Source: Adhaeribacter arboris (GTDB lineage Bacteria > Bacteroidota > Bacteroidia > Cytophagales > Hymenobacteraceae). From it: DNA of 64,000 bases. The position numbers and the translations under genes were made by a program. Location of the stretch: the NCBI RefSeq assembly GCF_003023845.1, contig NZ_PYFT01000001.1:124001-188000 (forward strand), given 5' to 3'. The first letter of the stretch is position 1; the number at the start of each line of letters is the position of its first letter. The notes beneath the pieces were generated by a model, which was not told the origin of the DNA, ran no database searches, and saw only the letters and a list, made by a program, of their open reading frames with translations. Positions 32,086 to 40,857 of the stretch are shown here, piece by piece.

Positions 32086-32667
32086 CTAATCTTTTGAAAG
32101 AACTTTACTGCTTAGCTGGGCTCTATTGTTATATTTATTGATAAATGAGCGTAAAGTGTCATAATTAAATGATTTAAATGATAAGTACTGGTTATATAAT
32201 TCAGAATCATCCTTAAGTAGTTCTTCAAAGGCTGCTTTGCGTTCTTTGCGGGCAATGGTAGCACCCCAATTTGTTTTTAGCTCTATTAAAGGTTCATCGT
32301 TTTTGCTGACATACCACTTTATAATGTACGTGTTGCCAGTTGCTCCTGTACGTTTATAATACTCATATAAGGCAATACTGCCCGCTTCTAACCTTTGCAA
32401 AAACAAGGGTTTTGCTTCACCTGGCACATTTTTAGAATTAAAAATCTTCTTATTGGTTCTATATTCTTGTACCTGATTTGAGGAGAGTTTTTCAAACTTA
32501 GTTCCGGTCAGGTCTTTAAACTTCAAGGAGGTAAACCGTTCTCCTATTATGGTTCCAGCAAGCGTATCGCCTTTAAATGTTATAACAATATCAAATTTTT
32601 GAGCGTTTGCATGAATGGCTAAAAATGTAAAAAGAATAATTCCAGTTAGGCGTTTAAATTTTTTCAT
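32086..32667 (-). CDS. Exported protein of unknown function (193 aa)
   Basis: Signal peptide KRLTGIILFTFLAIHANAQ, then KFDIVITFKGDTLAGTIIGERFTSLKFKDLTGTKFEKLSSNQVQEY. This is the LxxxxGDTxxGxI / fxxxx strand pattern frequent in small Bacteroidota envelope proteins of unknown role. The rest is mixed helix and strand and ends in a basic helix. Periplasmic or outer-membrane attached. Function unknown; monocistronic. Confidence 0.75.
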   Translation of the reverse strand: MKKFKRLTGIILFTFLAIHANAQKFDIVITFKGDTLAGTIIGERFTSLKFKDLTGTKFEKLSSNQVQEYRTNKKIFNSKNVPGEAKPLFLQRLEAGSIALYEYYKRTGATGNTYIIKWYVSKNDEPLIELKTNWGATIARKERKAAFEELLKDDSELYNQYLSFKSFNYDTLRSFINKYNNRAQLSSKVLSKD

Positions 32668-32822
32668 GTAATAGTAGTTGTCTATATAGTTATAAAGCTT
32701 AGGTTTCTAACCGCAGACTTGCTATTAATAGTTCCGACTTTACAAGTGGTTAAATAAATACTTTTGAAGCTTTATTAATTTTTTGACTTACCTTAATGTT
32801 AATACTCCATTAATAAGCCTAT

Positions 32823-33872
32823 CTAACTTTCGGCTTTATAAAATAACTGGTAAAAGTGCTGGGCACGTTCTTCGTCGTAGCCTTTCTGCATATTCTCCGA
32901 GTTGCCGTGCACGTAAATATGAAAGTTCTTGTCGAGCTTAATCACACTTTTCATGAACCGGGTATTTTTCTTAAAGGCATTTTCGTGAATGTCAAACTCC
33001 GGTATAATTTCGAACCCGCGATTGGACTCAAATTCTGTTTTGTAACTTTTAAAACTCTGAATTAAATCCGGCTGGGCAATAACCTCATTCTGAAATTCCT
33101 GTAAATCAAAAATTTCTTTTTCTTTTAAAAATTTTACGGACTTGTTTAGTAAATCGGCTTGTTCGCCGCGGGATACCTCAAATTCTTCGGGTAGGCGTTT
33201 CTCCACGAAGTTTTTGCAAAGGCTCATAATATTCTGGGTGTGGTGGTAGGCATCCTGGCGCGATTTTACTTTCAAAAAATCATCTTTCCAGTAAATGGCT
33301 TCTTCGCGTTTGTTCAGGTTATCTACGGTGAGCACTACAAAACCATGTTCGCGGTCTTTATTCAAAATCAAACAACCTTTATCGAGTTTATTAATGTTTA
33401 CGCCGTCTTCGCTGTCAATGTCAAAAGTTTCGCCGTTGGGATATACTTTAAGGTAGGTTTCGCGACTTTCGGATTTAAATAATCCTACTGCTTCCAGCGC
33501 TTCCCCATCCAGCACTAAGTCGCGCATATAAGTAACGTAAAATTCACCGGATTTTACGTTTGGGTGAGTGCTTTGCTCATAAAGGTGCCGGGCCAGGTTT
33601 TCTGATTGTTCCATAATACCCGAAGGACTATCCAAAATGCGGGAAACAAAAGCAAACACCTCATTCAAGTTAATATCCGATTCGTGAAATAAGTTAGAAT
33701 AAGCTTCGGACTTAAACGGCGACAAAAAATAACGTTGCAAAAGATCTTTCACGGTATCATTCAGGTCCAACGGTTTTTTAGAAAACTGAATAACTTCGTT
33801 GCGGCTTTTATTGCCCACTTTGTGCAGGATAATGTGATCTAATTTTACTTCGGTAGTAACAAGCATAAACAC
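32823..33872 (-). CDS. Nucleoid-associated protein of the NdpA/YejK family (349 aa)
   Basis: N-terminal strands VKLDHIILHKVGNKSRNEVIQFSKKPLDLND, the helical core LLQRYFLSPFKSEAYSNLFHESDINLNEVFAFVSRILD, and the C-terminal GFEIIPEFDIHENAFKKNTRFMKSVIKLDKNFHIYVHG region. This is the layout of the 37-kDa nucleoid-associated protein family (PF04245). Length matches. It may bind and bend DNA and may be the phage-targeted protein of this family (the known E. coli YejK interacts with topoisomerases). The start may be the second Met (MLVTTEVKL). Stands alone. Confidence 0.88.
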   Translation of the reverse strand: MFMLVTTEVKLDHIILHKVGNKSRNEVIQFSKKPLDLNDTVKDLLQRYFLSPFKSEAYSNLFHESDINLNEVFAFVSRILDSPSGIMEQSENLARHLYEQSTHPNVKSGEFYVTYMRDLVLDGEALEAVGLFKSESRETYLKVYPNGETFDIDSEDGVNINKLDKGCLILNKDREHGFVVLTVDNLNKREEAIYWKDDFLKVKSRQDAYHHTQNIMSLCKNFVEKRLPEEFEVSRGEQADLLNKSVKFLKEKEIFDLQEFQNEVIAQPDLIQSFKSYKTEFESNRGFEIIPEFDIHENAFKKNTRFMKSVIKLDKNFHIYVHGNSENMQKGYDEERAQHFYQLFYKAES

Positions 33873-33996
33873 TGACCGGTAAATTTTCCGGGTGGCAAAG
33901 ATACTTATTTATCCTTAATGGCAGTTTAGTATTTAGTTAAATGAACGGTAATAGAACTAGCCTTGGTAAGGGTCAAGGTTGTAAATAAAGGTCAAA

Positions 33997-34155
33997 ATGC
34001 CTACACTTGCATTGCTAATGGATCGCGAACGACTAAAACGTTATTTTAAAAGATTAGGCCTAGCCGGTTTCTTGTTCTTTTTAATTAAAGGACTTATTTG
34101 GCTTTTTATTTTCCTGGGCGGCTGGAAAATAGTTAATCGCTTTCTAGACAGCTAA
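33997..34155 (+). CDS. Small membrane protein (52 aa; 45 aa from the internal Met)
   Basis: Short plus-strand frame not found among the long ORFs: MPTLALLMDRERLKRYFKRL followed by a hydrophobic stretch GLAGFLFFLIKGLIWLFIFL and GGWKIVNRFLDS. The basic N-terminus and one membrane-spanning helix suggest a genuine small inner-membrane protein; the segment MDRERLKRYFKRLG resembles a conserved small-ORF family I have seen in Cytophagales. An AAAGG sequence precedes the first ATG. Its 3' end overlaps the stop of the convergent SET gene by 12 bp, which is a sign that the downstream end is real. Function unknown. Confidence 0.6.
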   Translation: MPTLALLMDRERLKRYFKRLGLAGFLFFLIKGLIWLFIFLGGWKIVNRFLDS

Positions 34156-34752
34156 AGCTACTTTAGAGGGCTGGTAATAGCAGTTCAGGATGGAATCCGG
34201 GTCCGTTAAACCAGCCGCAATCTCCTTCACTTTTTCCTGATATTGTTCCTCAATCAGTTCGCCGAGCGGTTGCGCTACCTGGTTAAAATAAGTAAAAGCA
34301 TCTTTAATCTGGGCATCCCATTCTCGGTGAAAATGTAATAAATCATCGGGCATTACCTTGGTGCGGGTAGTGCCGGGCTCCGGCAAACACTCAAACGGCT
34401 CCGTTGCATTTAAATAACCATAATCGTCGGTAAGTTCTTCGCCGGGGTAAATATCCCGCACGGCTATTTCAAAATTATACGCCGTAGATATGCAGTTAGA
34501 ATGAAACGAGTGGTTGACAAAGCGGGAATGATCCCAGCACAAAATAAAATCGCCTTTATTATCGCGGTAAGAGTAAGTATTTACAATCTTCTGAAAAAAT
34601 GGGGCTAATTGCCTTACTTTTTCGGGGGTAAAAACCTGATCCAGGGGGTCAAAGGCCCAAGTAATAGTACCCTTCGGAATGAAGTGTGTAGCCACTACGC
34701 CGTAGCCTTTTTCAGCGCTAATAAATTGAAGTTTAGTGTGCGGATGAATCAT
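34144..34752 (-). CDS. SET-domain protein, lysine methyltransferase-like (202 aa)
   Basis: SET-domain motifs in order: EKGYGVVATHFIPKGTITWAFD (residues about 14-35), the WDHSRFVNHSFHSNCISTAY core (about 72-91; NHS plus Cys/Asn is the SAM and catalytic region) and IYPGEELTDDYGYLN (about 97-111). The C-terminal 80 residues are a helical extension. SET proteins methylate protein lysines; bacterial targets are mostly unknown. Soluble. Possible target is a ribosomal or nucleoid protein, no evidence here. Confidence 0.88.
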   Translation of the reverse strand: MIHPHTKLQFISAEKGYGVVATHFIPKGTITWAFDPLDQVFTPEKVRQLAPFFQKIVNTYSYRDNKGDFILCWDHSRFVNHSFHSNCISTAYNFEIAVRDIYPGEELTDDYGYLNATEPFECLPEPGTTRTKVMPDDLLHFHREWDAQIKDAFTYFNQVAQPLGELIEEQYQEKVKEIAAGLTDPDSILNCYYQPSKVALAV

Positions 34753-35000
34753 AAGTAATATAAGATTACAGCTTTAATGCTTGTCCGAGTGGTACAGATT
34801 TAATTAAATAATGGCTACGGATATTAAGACCAGCTAGTTATATAATAATAGATAAATCTTCCGAATAAATAACATCGCTAGCGACGAACATGATTATTTT
34901 TAGAAGCAAACCGGCTGCATTATCTACATGATTTACATAAATTTTAATTTCTTCAGAGTAGGTGGTCCAATTTCTTAGCGTAAACGGTTAATAAAAATAA
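34753..35000. other. Gene-less stretch downstream of the small hydrophilic gene
   Basis: A/T-rich, no ORF or conserved motif seen; ends at the terminator at 35003-35031. Confidence 0.35.
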
Positions 35001-35002
35001 AA

Positions 35003-35031
35003 AAACTCTGCTGCTTCAAGCAACAGAGTTT
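35003..35031 (-). terminator. Terminator hairpin after the small hydrophilic gene
   Basis: AAACTCTG / CAGAGTTT with inner TGCTT / AAGCA; T-run on the minus strand side. Confidence 0.75.
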
Positions 35032-35060
35032 ATCTGAAAAGTTAATGTATATACCAGTAT

Positions 35061-35261
35061 TTAATGACTGCCCGCCGAAGTGCCGACATCCTGACCACCG
35101 TCTTCGGTGCTGTTCGCCTCGTGCCGGCCTCCCTTGGCTGGCCTTTTGGGATCGTCTACATTTTCGTTGCCGCTCCGGTTCATAGGGGCCTTGTCAACGG
35201 AACGAATATCTTTTAAAATAGCATCTTTCTCTCCGGGGTTTTTACCTTGCTTATCTTTCAT
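35061..35261 (-). CDS. Small disordered hydrophilic protein (66 aa)
   Basis: Very polar, no hydrophobic core: MKDKQGKNPGEKDAILKDIR, then SVDKAPMNRSGNENVDDPKRP and a Gly/His/Asp-rich end GGRHEANSTEDGGQDVGTSAG. Such proteins are often stress- or desiccation-related in Bacteroidota (impression only). I choose the Met at 35261, preceded by an A-run, over the Met at 35285 whose upstream is G+C-rich. Function unknown. Confidence 0.6.
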   Translation of the reverse strand: MKDKQGKNPGEKDAILKDIRSVDKAPMNRSGNENVDDPKRPAKGGRHEANSTEDGGQDVGTSAGSH

Positions 35262-35358
35262 AGTCTTTTTTTTTGAATGAAACATGCCCGGCTTACTAAA
35301 GGGCCGGTTAGTTGTTTACGCAGAACAGACCCGGAAGTAGCAGAAAAATGAAATATAA

Positions 35359-36006
35359 TTACTTAATGTTCAGTTTAGCTTTGACCAGCGGCATAATATT
35401 GTGGCTGTCTTTGGCGTAAATAAAGGAGCCAGTGCTGGCATCAAAAATATAATCGTAGCCATTTTCTTTACCCACGTCTTTTACCGCTTTTTCGGCTTTA
35501 TCTAAAATAGGCTTAAATAATTCTTCGCGTTTAGCTGCTACTTTTTGCTGTCCCGATGCTTGTGATTGTTGCAGTTGCTGCTCTAAGTCCTGAATGGCTT
35601 TAATTTTAGTTTGTTTTACCGCGTCTACCATGGTTTTTTCCTGCGCTTGAAAATCAGTAACCTGCTTTTGATAACTGGATTGTAAACCGCCAAATTGCTT
35701 TTCTAAACCGTTTACGTAGGCTTGCAAACTCGCTTCGGCCTTTTTGGTTTCGGGCATTACTTTTAATAAATCGGCGGAGTTAATGTAGCCAAGCTTTTGC
35801 TGGTTTTGGGTGGCAGCAGGCACACTTGCCTGCGTTTGCAGGGTCACGGAATCCGATGCCGGTAAATTAACCTGAGGTTTATCTGTTGCGGCAGGGGTGC
35901 CAGCCGGGCTTTTTTCTTTTACTTTAGCGTTTTGCTGACAGCCCGAAAGAAAAAGATTTCCACTAAAACAGGCACTTATTACTAACAGATAAAATGATTT
36001 TTTCAT
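35359..36006 (-). CDS. OmpH/Skp-like periplasmic chaperone, lipoprotein form (215 aa)
   Basis: Lipoprotein signal with lipobox LSGCQQ (Cys about 23), a Pro/Ala/Thr/Gln-rich linker (about 24-68), then the OmpH domain (PF03938): KLGYINSADLLKVMPETKKAEASLQAYV, a long charged coiled coil (about 100-165: QSSYQKQVTDFQAQEKTMVDA) and the YDYIFDASTGSFIYAKDSHN end (about 185-205). Skp-type proteins chaperone outer-membrane proteins. The lipid anchor and linker are less common than the soluble Skp form and are the special point here. Confidence 0.88.
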   Translation of the reverse strand: MKKSFYLLVISACFSGNLFLSGCQQNAKVKEKSPAGTPAATDKPQVNLPASDSVTLQTQASVPAATQNQQKLGYINSADLLKVMPETKKAEASLQAYVNGLEKQFGGLQSSYQKQVTDFQAQEKTMVDAVKQTKIKAIQDLEQQLQQSQASGQQKVAAKREELFKPILDKAEKAVKDVGKENGYDYIFDASTGSFIYAKDSHNIMPLVKAKLNIK

Positions 36007-36221
36007 TATTAAAATAGATGGTTACTAGTACTAGTTTGATTTATTATAATACGAAATAGCACGATTTCTCCTCTATTTCCTACTGCTTGTTTTTAATTTT
36101 TAAAATGGATGAAGGAAGAATAGTTGCCCAATAAAGGTCAACTGCTCCTTTAAATCTTGATTTAAAAGCAAAAATCGCTCAAAGTAGACTTAAACTAAGC
36201 TTTTCCTTTAAGAGCGCCAGC

Positions 36222-37112
36222 TTATCTTTTGCCGGTAGTAGCTTTTGGTACCATTCTACTGGTGCGGGGTTTAGGTGGTGTGGCAGTTTTTAAATTGAGC
36301 AAACGTAAATTGCGGAAATCAATCGCGTGGCTTTCTGCCTGTAGGGCAATGTAACCTTGTTTCAGAGGCGCGCCATCTTGGGCCTTCCATATTTTACTGT
36401 AAGCATCTTCTTTGCCTTGCTTCCAGGCAACTTCCCCGATTTCCGGTTTTTGGTAGGTTAATACCGTATCACCTTCAATAATATGCCGCACGAGCGAGTC
36501 GCCGTATACCTGTATTTCGGCTTTTACCCAACGATCGCCGTTGTAGGTTTTAGAATCAGAATCAATGCAATGCTCCGAAACCAACTGGCCCTGCAGGTTA
36601 TGCATTTGAGTACCAGGCGTGCATAAATTACCGGTATGACGTTCGCCGGTGCCCAGCCCACCTAATAATTGTACTTCCAAGGATACCGGAAACTCTTGCG
36701 TCATGGTTAAGCTTTTCGCCGATTGCGAATGGTACATAATACCGCTATTCCGTACGTTCCATTCCTCCCCGCCCGGCACCTGATTGCCTAAAAACCGGTA
36801 CTCGAACCGCAAAATATAATGTGAATAAGGTGTTTTATAGTACATGTGCCCGTATTTGCCATCAAAATTTTGGTATTGGTCGTAGGCTACCCGGATCATA
36901 TCGCCCTCTGCCCGGAAAGTATTTTTGTAGTTATCGTTTAGCTTTTGGCCCGCAATTTTAATATCCCAGCCGGTTAAATCTTTGCCATTATACAACGAAA
37001 TCCATTTCTCCTGACCAGTTTTCAGCTTTTGCTGAGCAAACGTCAGATTTACAGAATAACCAAAAAATAAGCTTAAACAAACTAGCAGGCGTAAATAGGA
37101 ATTATAAAACAT
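36222..37112 (-). CDS. Exported DUF1080 protein, 3-keto-glycoside hydrolase-like (296 aa)
   Basis: Signal peptide RLLVCLSLFFGYSVNLTFAQ, then KWISLYNGKDLTGWDIKIAGQ and the domain core (about 70-250) with MYYKTPYSHYILRFEYRFLG, RNSGIMYHSQ, MHNLQGQLVSEHCID and a C-terminal IDFRNLRLLNL. This is the second PF06439 protein of the window and is more divergent from the first (28584-29402). The gene follows the PD40-repeat gene on the same strand with a 93-bp gap, so they may be one unit. Likely periplasmic. Confidence 0.9.
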   Translation of the reverse strand: MFYNSYLRLLVCLSLFFGYSVNLTFAQQKLKTGQEKWISLYNGKDLTGWDIKIAGQKLNDNYKNTFRAEGDMIRVAYDQYQNFDGKYGHMYYKTPYSHYILRFEYRFLGNQVPGGEEWNVRNSGIMYHSQSAKSLTMTQEFPVSLEVQLLGGLGTGERHTGNLCTPGTQMHNLQGQLVSEHCIDSDSKTYNGDRWVKAEIQVYGDSLVRHIIEGDTVLTYQKPEIGEVAWKQGKEDAYSKIWKAQDGAPLKQGYIALQAESHAIDFRNLRLLNLKTATPPKPRTSRMVPKATTGKR

Positions 37113-37205
37113 TCGCTTGAACAGTAAAGGATAGTTGATAAGGTTAAAAGAATATAATGTAAAATTGAAACGGGGTACTTTAAACTAACCACGCACGTTA
37201 CCAGC

Positions 37206-38747
37206 TTATTTTGCCGGAGCTGCGCCCGTATCTGTGTTGCTGATAAAGGCAATTCGTTTACTATCCGGCGACCACGACGGCGTATTAATGGAACCTTGTC
37301 CGCCGTAAACATACGCAATAACTTTGGGCGTGCCGCCGGTAATGGGCATCAGGCGTAAGTAAACGTGCTTGTAAAACGGGTGATCGCCCGATTTTACTTC
37401 GTCTTTGTTAAAAGATAACATGACAATCCATTTGCCATCGGGCGATACGTGCGGAAACCAATCGTGGAATTCGCCGGTGGTAACGGCTTCCTGCTGGCTG
37501 CCGTCAGGGCGCATGCGCCAGATTTGCATGGTGCCGGAACGGTTGGAGTTAAAATAAACCCATTTACCATCAGGGGTATATTCCGAACCATCGTCTAAAC
37601 CTTGGGCAGTAGTTAAACGGGTTTCCGGGCCGCCGCTTGCGGGTACTTTATAAATATCAAATTCTTTATTGCGCTCGCCGGTAAACAGCAACGTTTTGCT
37701 GTCCGGCGACCAGCCGTGCAGGTAGGAGGGACCCGTAGGCGTAATTAATTTAGGTTTGCCCCCAGTTATTGGTACGGTATATACCTGCGAACCTTGTTTG
37801 GGGTCGTCGCCGGAACTGCTTAAGCCCAGCATTTTGCCGTCGAAGGAAAGCACGTGGTCGTTGTTGTTTTTCTTAACGTAATCGGTATTTAAAGCCTGAG
37901 GAGTGCGCTTGGCTAAATCGAAGGTATACATTAACCCTTCCGCGTTATAAATTAATCTTTTGCCGTCGGGTGTCCAGTTAGGCGCTTGTAAAGATTTGGG
38001 CGAGTTATAAATAATTTGCCGGTTTCCGGTGGCTACTTCCAATAATTCAATTTGGCTGCCGATATATTCTTTGTAAGGTACAAAATTAGCCCGGGCCGGA
38101 ACGGAGATGCGTACATCCCGGAACATACCGCGTTCGCTTACTTGAGGGTTATGCGAACAGACAAATAAACCCACGTATACCTGGTCGCCTAAGTCGACGT
38201 TGGTTAACTCCGTAGAGACAAAAGGCTGCCCAAACTTAGCCACCTTCATTGTATATTTACCTCCGCGCCGCTCCAATTGAATAACATCCGGACCCGTAAC
38301 GGTAGAACGGATTTCTTCGGTAGCGGCACCGCTGGTTCGCCGGTATTGCAAAGCGGTTAAGCCATCGCCGTGCACGGAAGCATTTACGTGGGCGGCACTC
38401 GAATCTAAGCTCTGCCGGACAATCCAGCCAATTTTGCGGTGCGGATCCACGCCTTTGCCCAGCAACTGACCGCGGGTATACAAGATAAAGTCGCCTTTCA
38501 AGCGTTTCCAAACAAAATGAAATTCGTCGTGCGTGCCCCACATGTTGGTGCCGGAGCCGGTTAATTCGTATTCGCCGGTAGTGGTTTTATAAGTGGCTTT
38601 GCCTGCTTGCCGCACTTTTCCCACATCGGTTTGTCCTTCAAAAATTCCTAAAGCAGTTTTTTGCGCAAACGCAGCAACCGCTAACAGAAGAAATAAACCA
38701 GAGCATACCGAAACTCTTAGGCTAAAGTAGTAGAACTTGTTTTTCAT
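37206..38747 (-). CDS. Exported PD40 beta-propeller protein with N-terminal sandwich domain (513 aa)
   Basis: Signal peptide YYFSLRVSVCSGLFLLLAVAAFAQ, an N-terminal jelly-roll-like region (residues about 28-215: DEFHFVWKRLKGDFILYTRGQLLG, DVGKVRQAGKATYKT), then WD40-like PD40 repeats typical of TolB: APNWTPDGKRLIYNAEG, HGWSPDSKTLLFTGERNKEFDIY, SEYTPDGKWVYFNSNRSGTMQIW, HVSPDGKWIVMLSF and SWSPDSKRIAFISN. Known for carbohydrate-sensing or surface-protein modules. No enzymatic signature seen. Co-oriented with the DUF1080 gene downstream. Confidence 0.9.
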   Translation of the reverse strand: MKNKFYYFSLRVSVCSGLFLLLAVAAFAQKTALGIFEGQTDVGKVRQAGKATYKTTTGEYELTGSGTNMWGTHDEFHFVWKRLKGDFILYTRGQLLGKGVDPHRKIGWIVRQSLDSSAAHVNASVHGDGLTALQYRRTSGAATEEIRSTVTGPDVIQLERRGGKYTMKVAKFGQPFVSTELTNVDLGDQVYVGLFVCSHNPQVSERGMFRDVRISVPARANFVPYKEYIGSQIELLEVATGNRQIIYNSPKSLQAPNWTPDGKRLIYNAEGLMYTFDLAKRTPQALNTDYVKKNNNDHVLSFDGKMLGLSSSGDDPKQGSQVYTVPITGGKPKLITPTGPSYLHGWSPDSKTLLFTGERNKEFDIYKVPASGGPETRLTTAQGLDDGSEYTPDGKWVYFNSNRSGTMQIWRMRPDGSQQEAVTTGEFHDWFPHVSPDGKWIVMLSFNKDEVKSGDHPFYKHVYLRLMPITGGTPKVIAYVYGGQGSINTPSWSPDSKRIAFISNTDTGAAPAK

Positions 38748-39185
38748 AAACCAATTTAATAAAAATGGATGAAATTAAAATGTACACCGCCCGAAGCAGG
38801 TTGTATTTTGACGGGTACAAGATAATTAAATGCCGGATGTGGAAATAATAAATGCTTAATTTATTATACTTAAACAGGTATTACGTTTCACGTTCTAGGT
38901 TATACGTTTGTAAACTGCTATCTATCAAAAATTTACTTACATTACTACTTATGCTTCATTTCAATCCGATACTCATTCGTATAAGTAACCCTGGTATTTT
39001 AGTTCATTAACTTCGGTTTATATGGAAGCACCCAGAGAAGAATATGCAGCTTTTGCACACGAGGATGCACATTATTTAACCGAGTGGCGAAACATAAAAG
39101 AATTTGAGATCTCTACTTTTAACTAGTATGCTTTCTTTTTCGGAATATTCTGGCTGCTTTACCGAAAGCTAAATATTTTATATAG
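38748..39185. other. Mostly gene-less stretch
   Basis: Only a 34-codon frame at 39022-39126 is seen; the rest has no hairpin or promoter signature I trust. Contains the upstream region of the minus-strand PD40 gene. Confidence 0.35.
39022..39126 (+). CDS. Possible small ORF (34 aa)
   Basis: MEAPREEYAAFAHEDAHYLTE followed by WRNIKEFEISTFN and TAG. Acidic, soluble, no family recognised. Too short to be sure; codon composition looks plausible. Confidence 0.22.
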   Translation: MEAPREEYAAFAHEDAHYLTEWRNIKEFEISTFN

Positions 39186-39647
39186 TTACCGCAACTCTTC
39201 AAACGCATACTGGGCATCGCTCCAGAAGGCATCCAAGGCAATAATCCGGGGCTTGAAAAACGAAATCAAAGTTGGCCAATCGTCGCTGTTAAATACACTC
39301 ACCTTAGAAATTTCCTGGTAAATACGACTAATAATCCGGCCGTTTTCGTCAGTGCTGTGTAAATCCCATTGCCATTCTTCGCCAACTATTTCTTCCAGCA
39401 AGGTTTTATGAAAGGTGAACTGTTCAAAAATTAATTCTTGCATTTCGGTATCCGGGTGAGTGATTTCAATGGCAATAGAAGCCGTTTTTTTATCAGCCCG
39501 CATCCGGAAATAAAGGTGTTTAAAACCGGTATTATAGTTTATCCAGTTGGCTTTTAAACCTTCCGCTGAAAGTACCGGAGTCATGTATTGGCCAAAGGCC
39601 GTCCAAAACGCTTGACGGAGTTGGGAGGCTTGTTCGCGGGTGTACAT
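39186..39647 (-). CDS. DUF4268-family protein (153 aa)
   Basis: Starts YTREQASQLRQAFWTAFGQYM and continues with NYNTGFKHLYFRMRADKKTASIAIEI, which are the features of PF14088 (DUF4268): a helix then an IxYxTGxKxxYFxxxAD strand pair. The C-terminal ISKVSVFNSDDWPTLISFFKPRIIALDAFW completes the typical length. Such stand-alone proteins have a fold related to restriction-endonuclease-associated or nucleotide-binding domains; the role is not established. Soluble. Confidence 0.85.
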   Translation of the reverse strand: MYTREQASQLRQAFWTAFGQYMTPVLSAEGLKANWINYNTGFKHLYFRMRADKKTASIAIEITHPDTEMQELIFEQFTFHKTLLEEIVGEEWQWDLHSTDENGRIISRIYQEISKVSVFNSDDWPTLISFFKPRIIALDAFWSDAQYAFEELR

Positions 39648-39776
39648 GCCAAGAGAATTTCTGTATAAATGGTGGTATACTTTAACTAATTAAATCCGGT
39701 TTTAAGATTTAGTTAAAAGGGGAGAAATTACAATTATAAAGAATAGTGAAAATTTCCTTCAATGTGAAAATGAATT

Positions 39777-40694
39777 TTAAACTTCATTTACGTAAAGCGA
39801 TTCCAGTGCTTGATCGAGGTAATTATATTCAAAGGTAAAACCAGTTTGCAATACTTTGTTGGCACTTACCCGCGAGCCGCCTAGTACGGTTTCACTCATT
39901 TCTCCTAACATTAATTTTAACCCAAAGGCCGGTACTTTTAAACCGGAAAGGGGCTTATGCAGAATCTCGGCCAGGGTACGCGTAAATTCCTCGTTGGTAA
40001 TTGGGTGTGGGGCTACCGCATTGTATACGCCACGGAACTGATGATCTTCGATAGCAGCAATAAACAGGCGGCATAAATCGTCCAGGTGAATCCAGGAAAT
40101 ATACTGCTGACCCGAGCCGAGCGGAGCACCAACCAAATACTTAATAGGTCTGGCTAATTGGGGCAAGGCACCCCCTTCTTTACTTAAAACAATACCTATC
40201 CGGAAAATAATGGTACGAATTCCCAACTGAGTAGCCTCATTAGCCGCGTTTTCCCAATCCCGGCATACATCCGCTAAAAAATCATTTTCGGCGTAGCTGC
40301 TTTCTTCGGCTACCAAACGTTCGCCGCTGTTACCGTAAATACCCACCGCCGAGGCAGAGATAAAGCCTTTCACGTGGTGCATCGTTTTTTGTAATTGATT
40401 TATCAGCAAGTTGGTGCTTAATATCCGGCTATCGCGAATTTCCTGCTTGCGTTTATCCGTCCATTTGCCATCGGCTACGCTCGCACCCGCCAGGTTAATA
40501 ATATAATCGGTGTAGGTGAGGGCAGCTTCTTCAATGTAATTTTTATCGATATCCCATTTAAATGTTTGGTATTTCGAATGCTTCGAACTGCTCCGGCTTA
40601 GGTGAGCTACTTCGTAGCCCAAGTCGATGAGCATTTCCGAAAGACGGGTGCCAATCAGGCCCGTACCGCCGGTTATGAGTATTTTACCTGCCAT
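39777..40694 (-). CDS. TIGR01777-family (YfcH-like) SDR oxidoreductase (305 aa)
   Basis: Extended SDR: ITGGTGLIGTRLSEMLIDLGYEV (about 6-28), IINLAGASVADGKWTDKRKQEIRDSRI (about 64-90), SASAVGIYGNSG (about 112-123; YG in place of the usual YxxxK), FRIGIVLSKEGGALPQL, then a DUF1731 C-terminus (LSGLKVPAFGLKLMLGEMSETVLGGSRV). All features and the length fit the TIGR01777 family. Its substrate is unknown; some link it to nucleotide-sugar or cell-division phenotypes. Its position near the folE / PTPS pair does not prove pterin metabolism. Confidence 0.9.
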   Translation of the reverse strand: MAGKILITGGTGLIGTRLSEMLIDLGYEVAHLSRSSSKHSKYQTFKWDIDKNYIEEAALTYTDYIINLAGASVADGKWTDKRKQEIRDSRILSTNLLINQLQKTMHHVKGFISASAVGIYGNSGERLVAEESSYAENDFLADVCRDWENAANEATQLGIRTIIFRIGIVLSKEGGALPQLARPIKYLVGAPLGSGQQYISWIHLDDLCRLFIAAIEDHQFRGVYNAVAPHPITNEEFTRTLAEILHKPLSGLKVPAFGLKLMLGEMSETVLGGSRVSANKVLQTGFTFEYNYLDQALESLYVNEV

Positions 40695-40857
40695 GAAATT
40701 TGTTTACGCTGAACTCGGATACGTGAATTAGATTACTGAAACGAAACAACTCAACAAGTAGTAAATAGGCGCGGGAATAAGTAATAAGCCACAATATACA
40801 ATAATTAATTATTAAATTTATATATATAAAAAATTATTTATTTAATTACCGCTATTT

